64,000 nucleotides of DNA, from positions 158,640-222,639 of the forward strand of contig BCLD01000027.1 of NCBI GenBank assembly GCA_001600875.1, written 5' to 3'. Source of the stretch: Solicoccozyma terricola (lineage: Eukaryota; Basidiomycota; Tremellomycetes; Filobasidiales; Piskurozymaceae). Within the stretch, counting starts at the first letter, position 1. Each line of letters starts with the position of its first letter. The notes under the pieces were generated by a model. That model saw only the letters and a list, made by a program, of their open reading frames with translations, was not told the DNA's origin and did no database searches. The translations under genes and the position numbers were made by a program. Of this stretch, positions 36,834-46,465 are shown in pieces.

Positions 36834-39800
36834 GGATGGCTGATATCCAGACAATCGAACCTCCTCCCAAACCTCCCGACCCGGCCCCCAATCATCCGAC
36901 GACTCCACAATTTACCCACTCAGATCAGAAAATTACCTTTACCGAGCTTTACCCCGAGAATACCTCGTCGCTCCACCTACCCTTCGCTCTTCAGCATAAA
37001 TTGCACAAGAACTCCAAGACATTCGATGCTGGCGAAGCGCTATACGTGGACGACGGAGCGATGATGAACGTCATCGATTGGGCTTTCTACGGCGCATACG
37101 AGCACATCATCGGACCCCTCTCCCCGTCACCCACCGTCGTCCGTTTAGCCGATGGAACTGTCAGACCATCCAAGGGAACCACAACACTCGAGGTCACCCT
37201 CACTCAAGGAACCAACGAAATCCGGTCGATCGCTACGTTTGACGTCCTGCCCTCTGCCGACACCTGGAATATTCTCCTCGGCCTACCTTGGCTCCGACAG
37301 GTGAAAGGCATACACAACTACGACACCAATCGAATTCAGATTAAGTGTGGTGACGAGTGGTGTTCCTTTAAGTCTTTGCTCGACCGTCGTCAAAGGCCCG
37401 AGCGAACTCTCTGGCTCGCCCAAATAGCCGATGACGTCGACCGAGCCTCTCTACCATGCCCCGAACGTATCTGGGACGCGGTCTCCAAGGGCACCTCCAT
37501 CACGGCCCGCCAACGCCGCCAGCTACAGAACTTGGTCATGGAGTACCACCACGTCTGGGCCGAGTCTATGGACGACATTAAGGAAACAACGTGCGGTGTC
37601 CACCGCCTCACTATCGATCCATCCGTCAAACTCAGTACGAACGCTATCACCCGCCGCATGACCCCGCCGATGATTCAGGGCCTCCACGCTCAAGTCGACC
37701 AATTGCAGCACGCTGGCATCATCAGCCCTATCTCCCCTCCAGATGTAAGATGCTGCTCCGCCGTCGTAATGGCGCCAAAGGCCGGCTCCGCGATCCCGGC
37801 TACGAGGGAAGCCGTCGTCGAGTTGGCCAAACAAGCGTTGACACACCCATCGTCCGTCGTTCGAACCACCCCGCCCATAGGCCCGCTCAAGTATCGAATG
37901 TGTCACGATTTTCGACCTCTAAACGCCGCCACTATCGTCCCCGCCTTCCTCCCCGGAAATCTCGAGGCTATTTTGGGACGTCATAGCGGGAAGACTTACC
38001 TTAGTGTCCTCGATCTCATGGGCGCCTTTTACGCCTACCCTCTCGACAAGGCAGCCAGGCCGTATACATCGTTCTTCGTCCCAGGCCGTGGCTTCCTCGC
38101 CTACAATCGTATGCCCATGGGCCTCACGGGGGCCCCCGCCACGGCACAGATCGGTATGGCGACGGCGTTCAAGGACGTCATCCACCCGGGGCCCGTCGAC
38201 TACTGGATGGACGACATGGTACTAAGCTCTAATGAGTTCGACACAGGATTGGACGACCTCCGGCGCTTACTTCATCTCGCGGACAAAGCCAAGCTCATGT
38301 TTTCACCGACGAAGACTAAGCTTTTCGTTTCCGAGGCTGCCTTGGGTGGCCAAGTCGTCGGTGCCAAGGGCGTCTCTCCGGACCCCACGAAAGTCGATGC
38401 TATACTCCGTTGGCCCACGCCGACGAATGCGCTCGAGGTTCTATCGTTCGTGAACACATGCGGATTTTATCGGTCCATGGTCCCGAACTTCAGCATCATC
38501 GCATACCCTCTCACCGAACTCTTTCGCCTTCCCCAGCGGGGCGATCCTTCCAGGGGTGCGTACCGACGAGCGTTAGAACGGAAAGACGTCCGACCCCTTT
38601 GGACAGAAGAACACGCGACCGCCATGGCCACCCTGCAACAAGCCCTCGCCGCTTTCCCAGTGATCCGCGATCCAGTCTACACTATCCCGCCCACTCCCTT
38701 TCATATCGCCATTGACGCTTCTGCGAAGGGATTCGGCGCGGAGCTCTTCCAGGAGGTAGACGACGAGAGGAAGACCATCATGTTCGCGAGCAAGAAGACC
38801 ACCACGGGGGAACGGACCAAACATTCCTATATGTTAGAGCTAGCTGCGTTGAAGTGGTCTCTTGACAAGTTCGACGAGTATACCCATGGCCAGCCCATCA
38901 TCGTGTATACAGACTGCATTGCCGTCAAGGGGCTCCTCAACAAACCGACCATATCCGGAGTCCAGGCGCGCTGGAAAGAGGCCGTCAACGCTCACTACAT
39001 CGTCCATTTGGTCCACAAGCCTGGCAAGGACAACGTCATCGCCGACGCCCTCAGCCGCAACCCAGCCCCGGACCCCGCCGGCGAGCAAGAAACGACCGAT
39101 GACCCAATGCAGTCGAAAGGCCTCCTTGTGGCTTGCCGCCGCCTCGCCTTGGATGAGAACATGGGCCTCCGCACACGCTTCCGAGGAGACACATTCGCAG
39201 CGGTCGTCGATTACCTCACCGGGTTCTTCCCGTCCGACGAAGACGGGGTCGCCCGCAAGTCTTCCTCGTACTGGATCGACGCCGGCAAGTTGTGGACCAT
39301 GTCCAGCGCTACGGGTAAGACCTTGGAGGTTCTCCCGGCGAGGGAGGGCCTACTGTTCGCAAAACACTACCACGAAACTACGGGCCACTTTGGACGAGAC
39401 ATCTGCATTCGCGGCATCACGAGGACCTACATATGGCCAAAGCTCCGTGTTCACGTCGAGAAAGTCATCAAGGAATGCGAACGCTGCTTACCATTCGGCC
39501 CCAAACTACAACGCACCCTCCTCCGCCACGTCACTCGCTTCCGCACGTTCGAAACGATCGCCCTAGATTACTTGTCGATGCCCAAAGCCAACACCGGCGC
39601 GATCTCCATCCTCGTCGCCATCGACATATACTCGAAGTTCATCTGGGCGTGGCCCCTCAACGAGGTCGGTAGTGGCGACACCACCATCGCAGCTCTCGAG
39701 GACCTCCGTCAACTCTACACTCTACCCCGTGCAATCTACGTCGACAACGGCCGTGCATTTGCGAACCACAAAGTCGCCGATTACCTCGATAAGCATCACG

Positions 39801-40366
39801 TCGAAATCATCAACGCCTCCGGATATAGTCACGTGGGCGCCGTCGAATCCGCCAACCATCTCGTTCTCGACCGTTTGCGACACCTCGTTCACGATCCACA
39901 GAGCGAGCAACTTCCGGGAGAGCCAACTGGTCCAAAGACATGGCCCTCGAGGCTCAAGGACGCCGTCGCAGTCCTGAACGACCGTGTCATTCACCACCTG
40001 GCCGAATACACCCCTCGCGAGGTCATGTTCGGAATCCCCCCGACCAAAGTAGCGCAGGCTCCCGAGAATGTACAGCAAACTCAGCTCGAACGCCAACTTC
40101 GCTCCCTCGACATCGGTGCGAGCGGAAAGACGTACACGGAGATCATCCCCCAGCGCTTCAAGATTGGAGACATGGTCATGCGGTATGACGGCACTCTCGA
40201 CAACACGCACTCGGTCAATCGAAAGCTCAAGGTCAAGTGGCAGGGACCTTTCATCGTCACTACCCTCACACGCTCAGCAGCCACTCTTCAGCTCCCCGAC
40301 GGCACACCGATCCGAGGAACCTGCGCCCAACAACGCTTAAAGAAATATGAAGGCTGGTCTTCCTGA
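36791..40366 (+). CDS. Retrotransposon Pol (protease, RT, RNase H, integrase)
   Basis: Open in the -1 frame from 36791 with no stop to 40364-40366; likely made as Gag-Pol by frameshifting (first ATG in frame at 36836). Residues below count from 36830. Protease near residue 75 with YVDDGAMMNVID, so the usual D-S/T-G is D-D-G, and ILLGLPWLR. RT about 270-560: MCHDFRPLNAAT, LSVLDLMGAFYAYPLD, NRMPMGLTGAPATAQ and catalytic YWMDD (about 458). RNase H about 620-760: AIDASAKGFGAE, LELAALKW, YTDCIAVKGL, NVIADALSR. Integrase from about 845: HYHETTGHFGRD...CERC zinc finger, then D (ALDYLS), D (VDNGRAF) and E (GAVESAN) with 33 residues between the last two. GPF-type end: LKVKWQGPFIVTTL. Divergent: the usual YHPQTDGQ(T/S)E integrase motif is absent. 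Confidence 0.92.
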   Translation, partial: PIPLPGKRQRVSALRMADIQTIEPPPKPPDPAPNHPTTPQFTHSDQKITFTELYPENTSSLHLPFALQHKLHKNSKTFDAGEALYVDDGAMMNVIDWAFYGAYEHIIGPLSPSPTVVRLADGTVRPSKGTTTLEVTLTQGTNEIRSIATFDVLPSADTWNILLGLPWLRQVKGIHNYDTNRIQIKCGDEWCSFKSLLDRRQRPERTLWLAQIADDVDRASLPCPERIWDAVSKGTSITARQRRQLQNLVMEYHHVWAESMDDIKETTCGVHRLTIDPSVKLSTNAITRRMTPPMIQGLHAQVDQLQHAGIISPISPPDVRCCSAVVMAPKAGSAIPATREAVVELAKQALTHPSSVVRTTPPIGPLKYRMCHDFRPLNAATIVPAFLPGNLEAILGRHSGKTYLSVLDLMGAFYAYPLDKAARPYTSFFVPGRGFLAYNRMPMGLTGAPATAQIGMATAFKDVIHPGPVDYWMDDMVLSSNEFDTGLDDLRRLLHLADKAKLMFSPTKTKLFVSEAALGGQVVGAKGVSPDPTKVDAILRWPTPTNALEVLSFVNTCGFYRSMVPNFSIIAYPLTELFRLPQRGDPSRGAYRRALERKDVRPLWTEEHATAMATLQQALAAFPVIRDPVYTIPPTPFHIAIDASAKGFGAELFQEVDDERKTIMFASKKTTTGERTKHSYMLELAALKWSLDKFDEYTHGQPIIVYTDCIAVKGLLNKPTISGVQARWKEAVNAHYIVHLVHKPGKDNVIADALSRNPAPDPAGEQETTDDPMQSKGLLVACRRLALDENMGLRTRFRGDTFAAVVDYLTGFFPSDEDGVARKSSSYWIDAGKLWTMSSATGKTLEVLPAREGLLFAKHYHETTGHFGRDICIRGITRTYIWPKLRVHVEKVIKECERCLPFGPKLQRTLLRHVTRFRTFETIALDYLSMPKANTGAISILVAIDIYSKFIWAWPLNEVGSGDTTIAALEDLRQLYTLPRAIYVDNGRAFANHKVADYLDKHHVEIINASGYSHVGAVESANHLVLDRLRHLVHDPQSEQLPGEPTGPKTWPSRLKDAVAVLNDRVIHHLAEYTPREVMFGIPPTKVAQAPENVQQTQLERQLRSLDIGASGKTYTEIIPQRFKIGDMVMRYDGTLDNTHSVNRKLKVKWQGPFIVTTLTRSAATLQLPDGTPIRGTCAQQRLKKYEGWSS
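36806..36848 (+). promoter_or_regulatory. Programmed -1 ribosomal frameshift signal (gag-pol)
   Basis: Heptamer GGGAAAA at 36806-36812, positioned in the gag frame as G GGA AAA, i.e. X XXY YYZ. Six-base spacer GACAAC. Then a 10-base-pair stem: 36819-36828 (GGGTATCAGC) with 36839-36848 (GCTGATATCC), nine Watson-Crick pairs and one G-U, with a 10-base loop containing the gag TGA. The pol frame is open from 36791, so the shift lies inside the 43-base overlap, and decoding after the slip gives ...QGKRQRVSALRMADIQ without a stop. Confidence 0.85.
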
Positions 40367-40502
40367 TTCCGTAACGACCCCATACACTACCAACGACTCC
40401 GTAACGACCCCCACGCCTACCTATAATCTGTGCTTCCCGACTCAACTCTACATACGCCCACCCTTTCCCTTCGTCGCTCCACTACGTTTCGCTCTTTTCA
40501 GC

Positions 40503-40509
40503 GTGGGGG
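40503..40509 (+). other. Polypurine tract of the retrotransposon
   Basis: GTGGGGG directly abuts the TG of the 3' LTR. It is short and contains one T, but its position is exactly that of a plus-strand primer. Confidence 0.55.
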
Positions 40510-40630
40510 TGTGCACGCGGTGCGGTTCTCACGGTGGCCTGATGCACCTTAGCTTTGTTGATCGCTTTGTAGCCTCTTTAGACTGATGACAGACACACAT
40601 ACATCTCCGTCCCGAGCCCCTGCCTGTTCA
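40510..40630 (+). repeat. 3' LTR of the retrotransposon
   Basis: 121 bases, identical to the 5' LTR. Followed by GCGT, repeating the four bases before the 5' LTR. Confidence 0.95.
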
Positions 40631-40986
40631 GCGTCCTCAGTGAGTGTGGTGCAAGGCTCGGCTAAGACCCTGCTAGGCTGATAGGGCTGGTACCGTGTCT
40701 GGAATGCAGCCTTCGAGCAGGTGTCGTCTATAATGCCCATTGTAACCTGTCCGCTTCTCTTCTCTGGAGGCCCATGGGAGTTTACCCTTTCCACCCACAG
40801 TTCAAATTCTCTGCATCCAGAGGTCAAAAACGCAGGTGAGGGTGACTTCCGACGTGAAAAGTTCGCTTCACCTTGCCTCGTCGCAATCGAGGAATCTGCT
40901 CTTATTTTGCGACCAAAGTCACGTTTCCTTGGTGGGGCTCCTCGGCTGTCGACTGGCAGCATCATGATTCACAATGATCGACCAGC
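40631..40986. other. 3' flank of the retrotransposon
   Basis: About 350 bases between the element and the HNH-like remnant. A frame reading ...FSGGPWEFTLSTHSSNSLHPEVKN and a GT-AG candidate after ...AAAACGCAG could be an upstream exon of that remnant, but nothing conserved is seen. Confidence 0.35.
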
Positions 40987-41548
40987 ATGCCCCAGACCAT
41001 CTCATGCATGCTCAAGGTTCTCAATTGGATAGACCGCCCCCGTATGGAGATCCTAAGATTGATCATCCAGCAAGCACGGACAGCTCCTCGGGTCACAGCA
41101 TCCAGGCAAGCTACCTCTATGACGGAATCTCGCGTCGGTCACTCAATGTCGACTGTTCACTCATCTTGCGCTCCTACCCCCTGACAAAGTCCATTCAAGG
41201 TGGCTTTGGTCAATCGCGATGGATGTTTCTGGGTGACGCAAGACCACTACGACGCCTTTGTTGCTGCGCATATCCAACCGGAGAGCAGGGACGACGGGAG
41301 GTCTACCTCTTTGCCCCTACCGGGACCACCATCTTCAAATATCGCCGTGGTTACGGGTCTGGGATCTGTTGCGCCACTATCAGCTCTACAGCGAGCTATT
41401 CGATCGGTACTTTGAAAAAAGTTCAGGGTTTCCTCTGGTCTCCTCCTGCGAGCCGACGTGCATCGACACTTCAATCGGTTCGAATTTTTTATCTACTACA
41501 AGGTCAGAGAGATGGGACAAACGGTGGAACGAAGCTACACGGTCCTAA
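40987..41548 (+). pseudogene. HNH-endonuclease-like gene, broken or spliced
   Basis: One frame contains VALVNRDGCFWVTQDHYDAFVAAHIQPESRDD (41195-41299), then SSGLLLRADVHRHFNRFEFFIYYK (41430-41500), the two halves of the fungal HNH nuclease pattern RDG..C..T...AAHI.P...NGLLLRADLH..FD. The frame has TGA stops at 41182 and 41413. A GT-AG pair (donor at about 41300, acceptor ...gttcag at 41426) would remove the second stop in phase but also about 125 bases, longer than the introns around it. The core Asn of NGLLL is Ser. An overlapping 240-codon frame (40974-41696) lacks any motif and is treated as a shadow. It could be a working gene or a decayed one. Confidence 0.4.
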
Positions 41549-42134
41549 ATCGTTGACCTGCGTGCTGACCTGCACCGTTGAATCTACATACCACCAGGAC
41601 GATGCATACTACATACACATGTTGTTTCTGAGGACTGGCAAAGACGATGAGGTGAGGACCGTCCCAAGCGGCTTGGCCACAACAGGTCTCGGTTGAAGAA
41701 TACCTTGACAAAGGCCCTTCCGGACAAGACGCTGATAGAATGGCACCATCGTTAAGCGGCACAAGCGAAACCTTTCGCATTGGGGATGTTGTCCGACAAG
41801 AGAGCTGGTAGCAGGCGATGGTGTGATGGTGTTGTGCAATGCGCGGAATACCTTGGTTACCAGAGTTTTGATATATCGGCGTGTAGATGATTGCTAACAA
41901 GAGGGGTGTGTGATTGGAAGTGGGGTATTTGCTTGTGGGGTCTACAAATCCTATCACTATACGGAAGTGGAGCCGCGAGATTTTCATAGTTGTGTTCCAA
42001 AAGTGGACGGAAAAAGTGGACGCGATTTGCGGGGGTGATAACCACAGATGCGTTGGTATATAGCCGGCTGCAGCACGAGAACCAACAGGGAAAACTGATC
42101 GTGAACAACAACTATCCACGTCTTTGCAGCAAAC

Positions 42135-44099
42135 ATGTACACAACCCCATTGACATCCGATCCAACCTATTCGAACGTCTTGCCTGCGACCTTTGCTCAT
42201 GGCTTTGCCACCGCAGCCTACCAGATCGAGGGTGGACGGGCCGACCGCGGCACCGCAAACTGGGACGTCTTTCTGAAGGATCAAGACAACGGAGATGTGG
42301 CTGCAGACAGCTATCACCATTGGAAGGAAGATGTAGAGCTTTTGAAGAACTATGGCGTCAACTCCTATAGGTTGAGTGTAGCCTGGTCCAGGGTGAAGCC
42401 GCTGGGGGGAAAGAATGATCCGGTTAGCGAAGAGGGCGTCAAATTCTATTCGGATCTTGTGAGTTCTAGCGGAAGTTAGGTGTGCGCTCGCTGACTGACG
42501 CGATTCCTAATAGATCGATGCACTTCTTGCCGCCAACATCACTCCGTACGTGACACTGTATCATTTCGACCTCCCGCAAGCGTTAGAGGATCGCTACGGC
42601 GGGTTCCTCGCTGTAAACGAGCGGGATATCATGGAGGACTTTGTCAGCTTCGCCGAGCTACTCTTTGACCGATTTGGAGACAGGGTGAAGAATTGGATAA
42701 CTATCAATGAGGCGTGTATCAAGGCGGCGAGGCGGAGGTACAGTTTCTGATGACGCCCTCTTGACAGCCGCACATTCACACGCTGGGGACCTCGATGCTG
42801 AGAAAACCATTCGACCTCCGTCGGGATCCGTGGATGTGAGCTCCTACTGCATGCACTGAATAGCTCGTCCCGACTGATCACAACCGGATGTACGAACAGC
42901 GTGGGACGCCGCCTCATACTCTGTCACGCAGCTGCTGTGGATGTGTACCGACGTCAGTATCAGCCACAACAGGGTGGCAAGATTGGGATCACTCTAGTGA
43001 GCACATTGTCATCGTATCCGGCGAAGGTGCAACTGACTGGACATTCACAGAACTGTGACTGGGTCGAACCAATCGATTCCTCGGCTGAAGCAAATGAGTG
43101 TGCTCAAATCGGATTGGACGTATCGCTGGGATGGGTGAGCATGATACTCTGTTCTTTGACTGGAGGCTAATGTCTTTTGTGATATTTGCATCAGTTTGCG
43201 GACCCCATCTGTAAGTCGGCTTTTCTGGCACGGGAGTCATGCAGTGCACCGGTTGACAGCTCCCGATAGACCTGGGGAAATCCAACCCTTACCTCGCCAA
43301 GGTCTTGGGAGATCGATTTCCTGCCTTTACGACCGAGGAGTTCAAGCTGATCAAGGGGTCATCTGATTTGTGAGTGGCCATCGGCTGCGTGTCAGTCTTC
43401 TCTTTCATGACTCCCCCGCCTTACAGCTTCGGCTTGAATCACTATGGTACAATGTATGCCACCGGGAAACAGGCTGAGTTTGTCGACTTTGAGGACGGCG
43501 TCCTGGGTTGGGATCTTTTGATGGGAAGGGTGGAGAAGACCGCTATTGGACCAGATGGTAAAGTCCTGGGCGTCAAGGGCGAGCACGGGCATCCGTACAC
43601 GGGTGAGTTAGGCGGGATCGGGGCGCTCGATAAACGATGCTGATAGAGGTGGTCCACAGTGCCATGGGGATTCCGGAAGCTCCTTGGATATATCCAAAAC
43701 CGCTACCTCGAGCCAAACTCTATTCCTCTGCTCATCACCGAGAACGGCTTTCCCGTGGATGGAGAGAGTGGTTTCAGTGTGGAGCAAATCATCAATGACG
43801 TCGATAGACAGGCGTACTTTGCCGAGTATATCAAGGAACTCGTGGACGCGATCATTCACGACGGCCTTCAATGTTCAGGTTACTTTGGGTGGTCACTACT
43901 AGAGTGAGTGGCTGTAGGTGGGAATCGCAGGTGCTTTAAGCTGATATAACATCGGCACAGTAACCTGGAATGGGTGTTTGGCTTCAAAATCCGCTTTGGA
44001 GTTACATACGTGGACAAGGAGAATGGGTTCAAGCGGATACCAAAGGATTCCGCCAAGTTGGTGAAGGCGATCTTTGAACATGTGGTGAGGAAGCCTTGA
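42135..44099 (+). CDS. Glycoside hydrolase family 1 beta-glucosidase-like protein
   Basis: Retaining beta-glucosidase fold, no signal peptide, so probably intracellular. Starts [34 protein letters not shown], then [37 protein letters not shown] and NWITINE with the acid/base Glu. After an intron (donor after GAGGC at 42717) comes [113 protein letters not shown] with the nucleophile Glu, [27 protein letters not shown] and a ...VVRKP end. About ten introns. The usual N-E-P at the acid/base and the following G...PGR loop are missing (NEA instead). Nothing upstream suggests an operon-like partner. Confidence 0.85.
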
Positions 44100-44847
44100 G
44101 TGAGTTTGTGCGTGGTGATTCCGTTGTCATTCATCGGGGTTGCCGACGGACTTTGAGATCTTTCCAGGTCGAGGTATCAGGGAGAGCTAGTCATAATATA
44201 CAAGTATAGAATCAGCAATAATTTCTACCACATCGAATCCAGTGCGCCAGAATGTCCTGTTCCTCATCCAGCCACCACCTTGCCGAGGAATAAGTCGTAG
44301 CTACCAGCTGTCATTGTTTCACCTGTCGCACAATATTCCTTGTCCTCTCTTGATTTTCGGGCCGCGGTCCTGCTTGTTTGGCTTTTCCCTACGCGGTCGT
44401 CGATATATCGTCACTTGCGCCGTGCCTCGGAAAGCCTTTCCTTGCCTGCCGATTACCCCGGTGAACCGAGAAAGAACATCGATTACGGATGGTCGGGTGA
44501 CTATAGTAGCTAGGCTGGCGTAATTCAGATCTTCCAGCTCCCCGCTTGGTCTCTCCGGCTGATGCGCACGAGTTACTTATGACTTCCGTTGCGTTTATTT
44601 TGAGCCTAGTCCTCATTTCAAAAGCAAAACTATGTACACCGACCCGACAGGACAGCTCAAGCTCGCCGTACCGGCTTCTATCGCGTCAGGATGGTTGGCA
44701 GTAGTCTCGGTCATGCCGCAGGACACGACAACAGTCCACTCTGGCTACCTCTTGCGGGTTGAAGGTCACGAAGGCGGCCGGTATATCTAATATGTTGCCA
44801 ATGATGCTGCGATCATTCTGGTAGCGGAACAAGCACAGGCAACCCCG
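44100..44847. other. Intergenic region after the beta-glucosidase
   Basis: About 750 bases. A short frame from 44632 (MYTDPTGQLKLAVPASIASGWLAVVSVMP...) ends at 44788 and may be an upstream part of the PLD-like fragment, but I cannot join it convincingly. No other signal seen. Confidence 0.4.
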
Positions 44848-45147
44848 ATGTGCATCATTCGCCACTCGGACGGCTTCTTGACGTTTTGGCACTGCATGTC
44901 AAAGAGTTCTCCGGCGCATCCGCTGGTTGCACTGCCGTCTAGCAGGATGCAGCCAGGAGAAGCGACGAAGGAGCTGCACTCCGGTCACGCCAAGGTCATC
45001 GTGGTGGACAGTCGCGCTGTCAGCATCGGGTCGCAGAACTACTATTCCTCCTCGCCGGCTTCCACGTCTGAATTCATATACATCTTTGAATCGGAATCGG
45101 ATGGGTCGGAGTTGATCAGCAACTACTTTGTGCCGATGGAAGCTTAG
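44848..45147 (+). pseudogene. Phospholipase D-like (HKD) fragment
   Basis: A 99-codon frame contains ELHSGHAKVIVVDSRAVSIGSQNYYSSSP...EFIYIFE, i.e. an HxKx4D motif followed by GSxN and a downstream Glu, the C-terminal half of a PLD-superfamily active site. Members with two such motifs work as one domain; only one is present here. A downstream frame (45263-45460: DSVVQWTPNLAGPADKKFFAMFTGDVANVGVV) is protein-like and in another register, suggesting an exon or decayed continuation. I regard the locus as a truncated or broken gene. Confidence 0.45.
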
Positions 45148-46012
45148 TGTACACAACCACCGCGCGCACCGCCACCGCCCGTCAACTGCCTTTACACGGT
45201 GACGATCACCAGGATTTCATGTCTTGGCGTCCTCGGGCGGCCTATGAATCACGACAGACCATGTGTATCCTGACTCTGTGGTTCAATGGACGCCGAATCT
45301 GGCCGGGCCCGCTGACAAAAAGTTCTTCGCCATGTTTACGGGTGATGTGGCAAACGTTGGCGTTGTCCTCCCAGGCTTCCAATCTCGCGACGACGCCCTC
45401 ACCGTCGGCGTGTACAAATACGACCCCGCTCAAGTGGGACGATCATCTCGGGAATTCTGATTTTGTTGGCCCATTGCTGGAGGGTGAAGCTCCCGCTGAA
45501 GAGTATGGGTTGAACGGGGTGATGGACTGAGCGTCCGGCGATTATGAGATATAATATATGTTCACCAAGACTTGAGTCGTTGATTCACCTCGGTGCGTGC
45601 GTTCCAATAATATCTCACACCTTGAACGTCGACTGGCATGCGTGACATGACATATTTCTCAGATCTGCACAGTGTGGAATTACTAAGGCTGAGTCGCACC
45701 AACTCTATACCGAGGTCTATACGAAATGATAAATCACTCTACAGAGGCCGAATTGATACCCATCCTCCAAGGGATGCAGCTCGTGGACGTCGCCTATAGA
45801 TGATTGCTTCACCACACTAGCAACAAGAGAAATGGCGGCACTGACGGTCCATGACCTCCGCCCCTTCGTCGCATGTGAGGTCGCACGGTGGATATCAAAG
45901 GAAAAGCACAAGTGTACTAACCGGCAAATAAATATAAATACGACACTTTGAAGGCGCTATACGGAGAGAAGTCTTTACAGGGCCGAGCAGGTAGCATAAA
46001 GTGTCACAAATG
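45148..46012. other. Intergenic region
   Basis: Apart from the protein-like frame at 45263-45460 mentioned with the PLD-like fragment, I see no gene, RNA or repeat. AT content rises after 45540. Confidence 0.45.
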
Positions 46013-46465
46013 TCACCTCGGAATCGTCGGCGGTCTTGCAAATGTCAAGCTGATAGTGACGATGATACCAAACGCTGATAGCACGATGATGGTATCCAGG
46101 AAACCCCAGCCCGCTTTGGGAGATACGCTGCGGATCAGTGCCACTCCAATCGCCATAAAGGCACAGAGCGCCATCATGATGGAACCAAACGACATGATCC
46201 AGAGGAAATAGATGACCCTGTTGCTGACTGACGTCCTCCGCTCCTTTGGACGCCTTCCAATGTCAAACGAGCGGATTATGAGGTGGGCAATGATGTCGGG
46301 ATTAGTCAAACAGAGGGAGACGATGGTGCTGAGGGTGAGGGATGCCGCAAAAAAGGTAGACGCTAGCACGTAAACCTCCTTGCTGGAGGTATCTACGACG
46401 GTGACCGCTCCGTTTAGAGTGAAAGCTATCCCGATTGAGCTGACGAATTGAGACGTAGCGGTCAT
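46013..46465 (-). CDS. Small multi-pass membrane protein, unknown
   Basis: 150 codons, MTATSQFVSSIGIAFTLNG... Hydrophobic segments at about residues 8-24, 32-54, 87-110 and 122-143, i.e. three or four helices, separated by a basic, arginine-rich loop (FDIGRRPKERRTSVSN). No motif recognised. Upstream exons are possible because the ATG is followed upstream by an acceptor-like CAG at about 46500. It resembles the small membrane protein at 61152-61563 in layout, but I cannot show homology. Confidence 0.5.
   Translation of the reverse strand: MTATSQFVSSIGIAFTLNGAVTVVDTSSKEVYVLASTFFAASLTLSTIVSLCLTNPDIIAHLIIRSFDIGRRPKERRTSVSNRVIYFLWIMSFGSIMMALCAFMAIGVALIRSVSPKAGWGFLDTIIVLSAFGIIVTISLTFARPPTIPR

Larger units (their letters stand above)
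34830..40630 (+). mobile_element. Ty3/gypsy-type LTR retrotransposon, complete
   Basis: A 5,801-base element bounded by two identical 121-base LTRs (TG...CA). It contains a primer-binding site, gag in two overlapping frames, and pol in the order protease, reverse transcriptase, RNase H, integrase, which is the gypsy order. Flanks read ...agcgt before the 5' LTR and gcgt after the 3' LTR, i.e. a 4-base duplication GCGT (or 5 bases AGCGT if the last A of the LTR is counted as flank). LTR identity and an unbroken 1,178-codon pol frame indicate a very recent insertion. There is no chromodomain; the C-terminus has only a GPF-type module. Family names from other fungi cannot be assigned without alignment. 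Confidence 0.95.

Noticed and set aside
39722..40210. 162-codon minus frame inside the integrase
   Set aside because: Antisense shadow of the conserved integrase coding region.
40974..41696. A 240-codon plus-strand frame
   Set aside because: It has no motif and overlaps the HNH-like peptides, which lie in another frame; its composition looks like a shadow of that frame.
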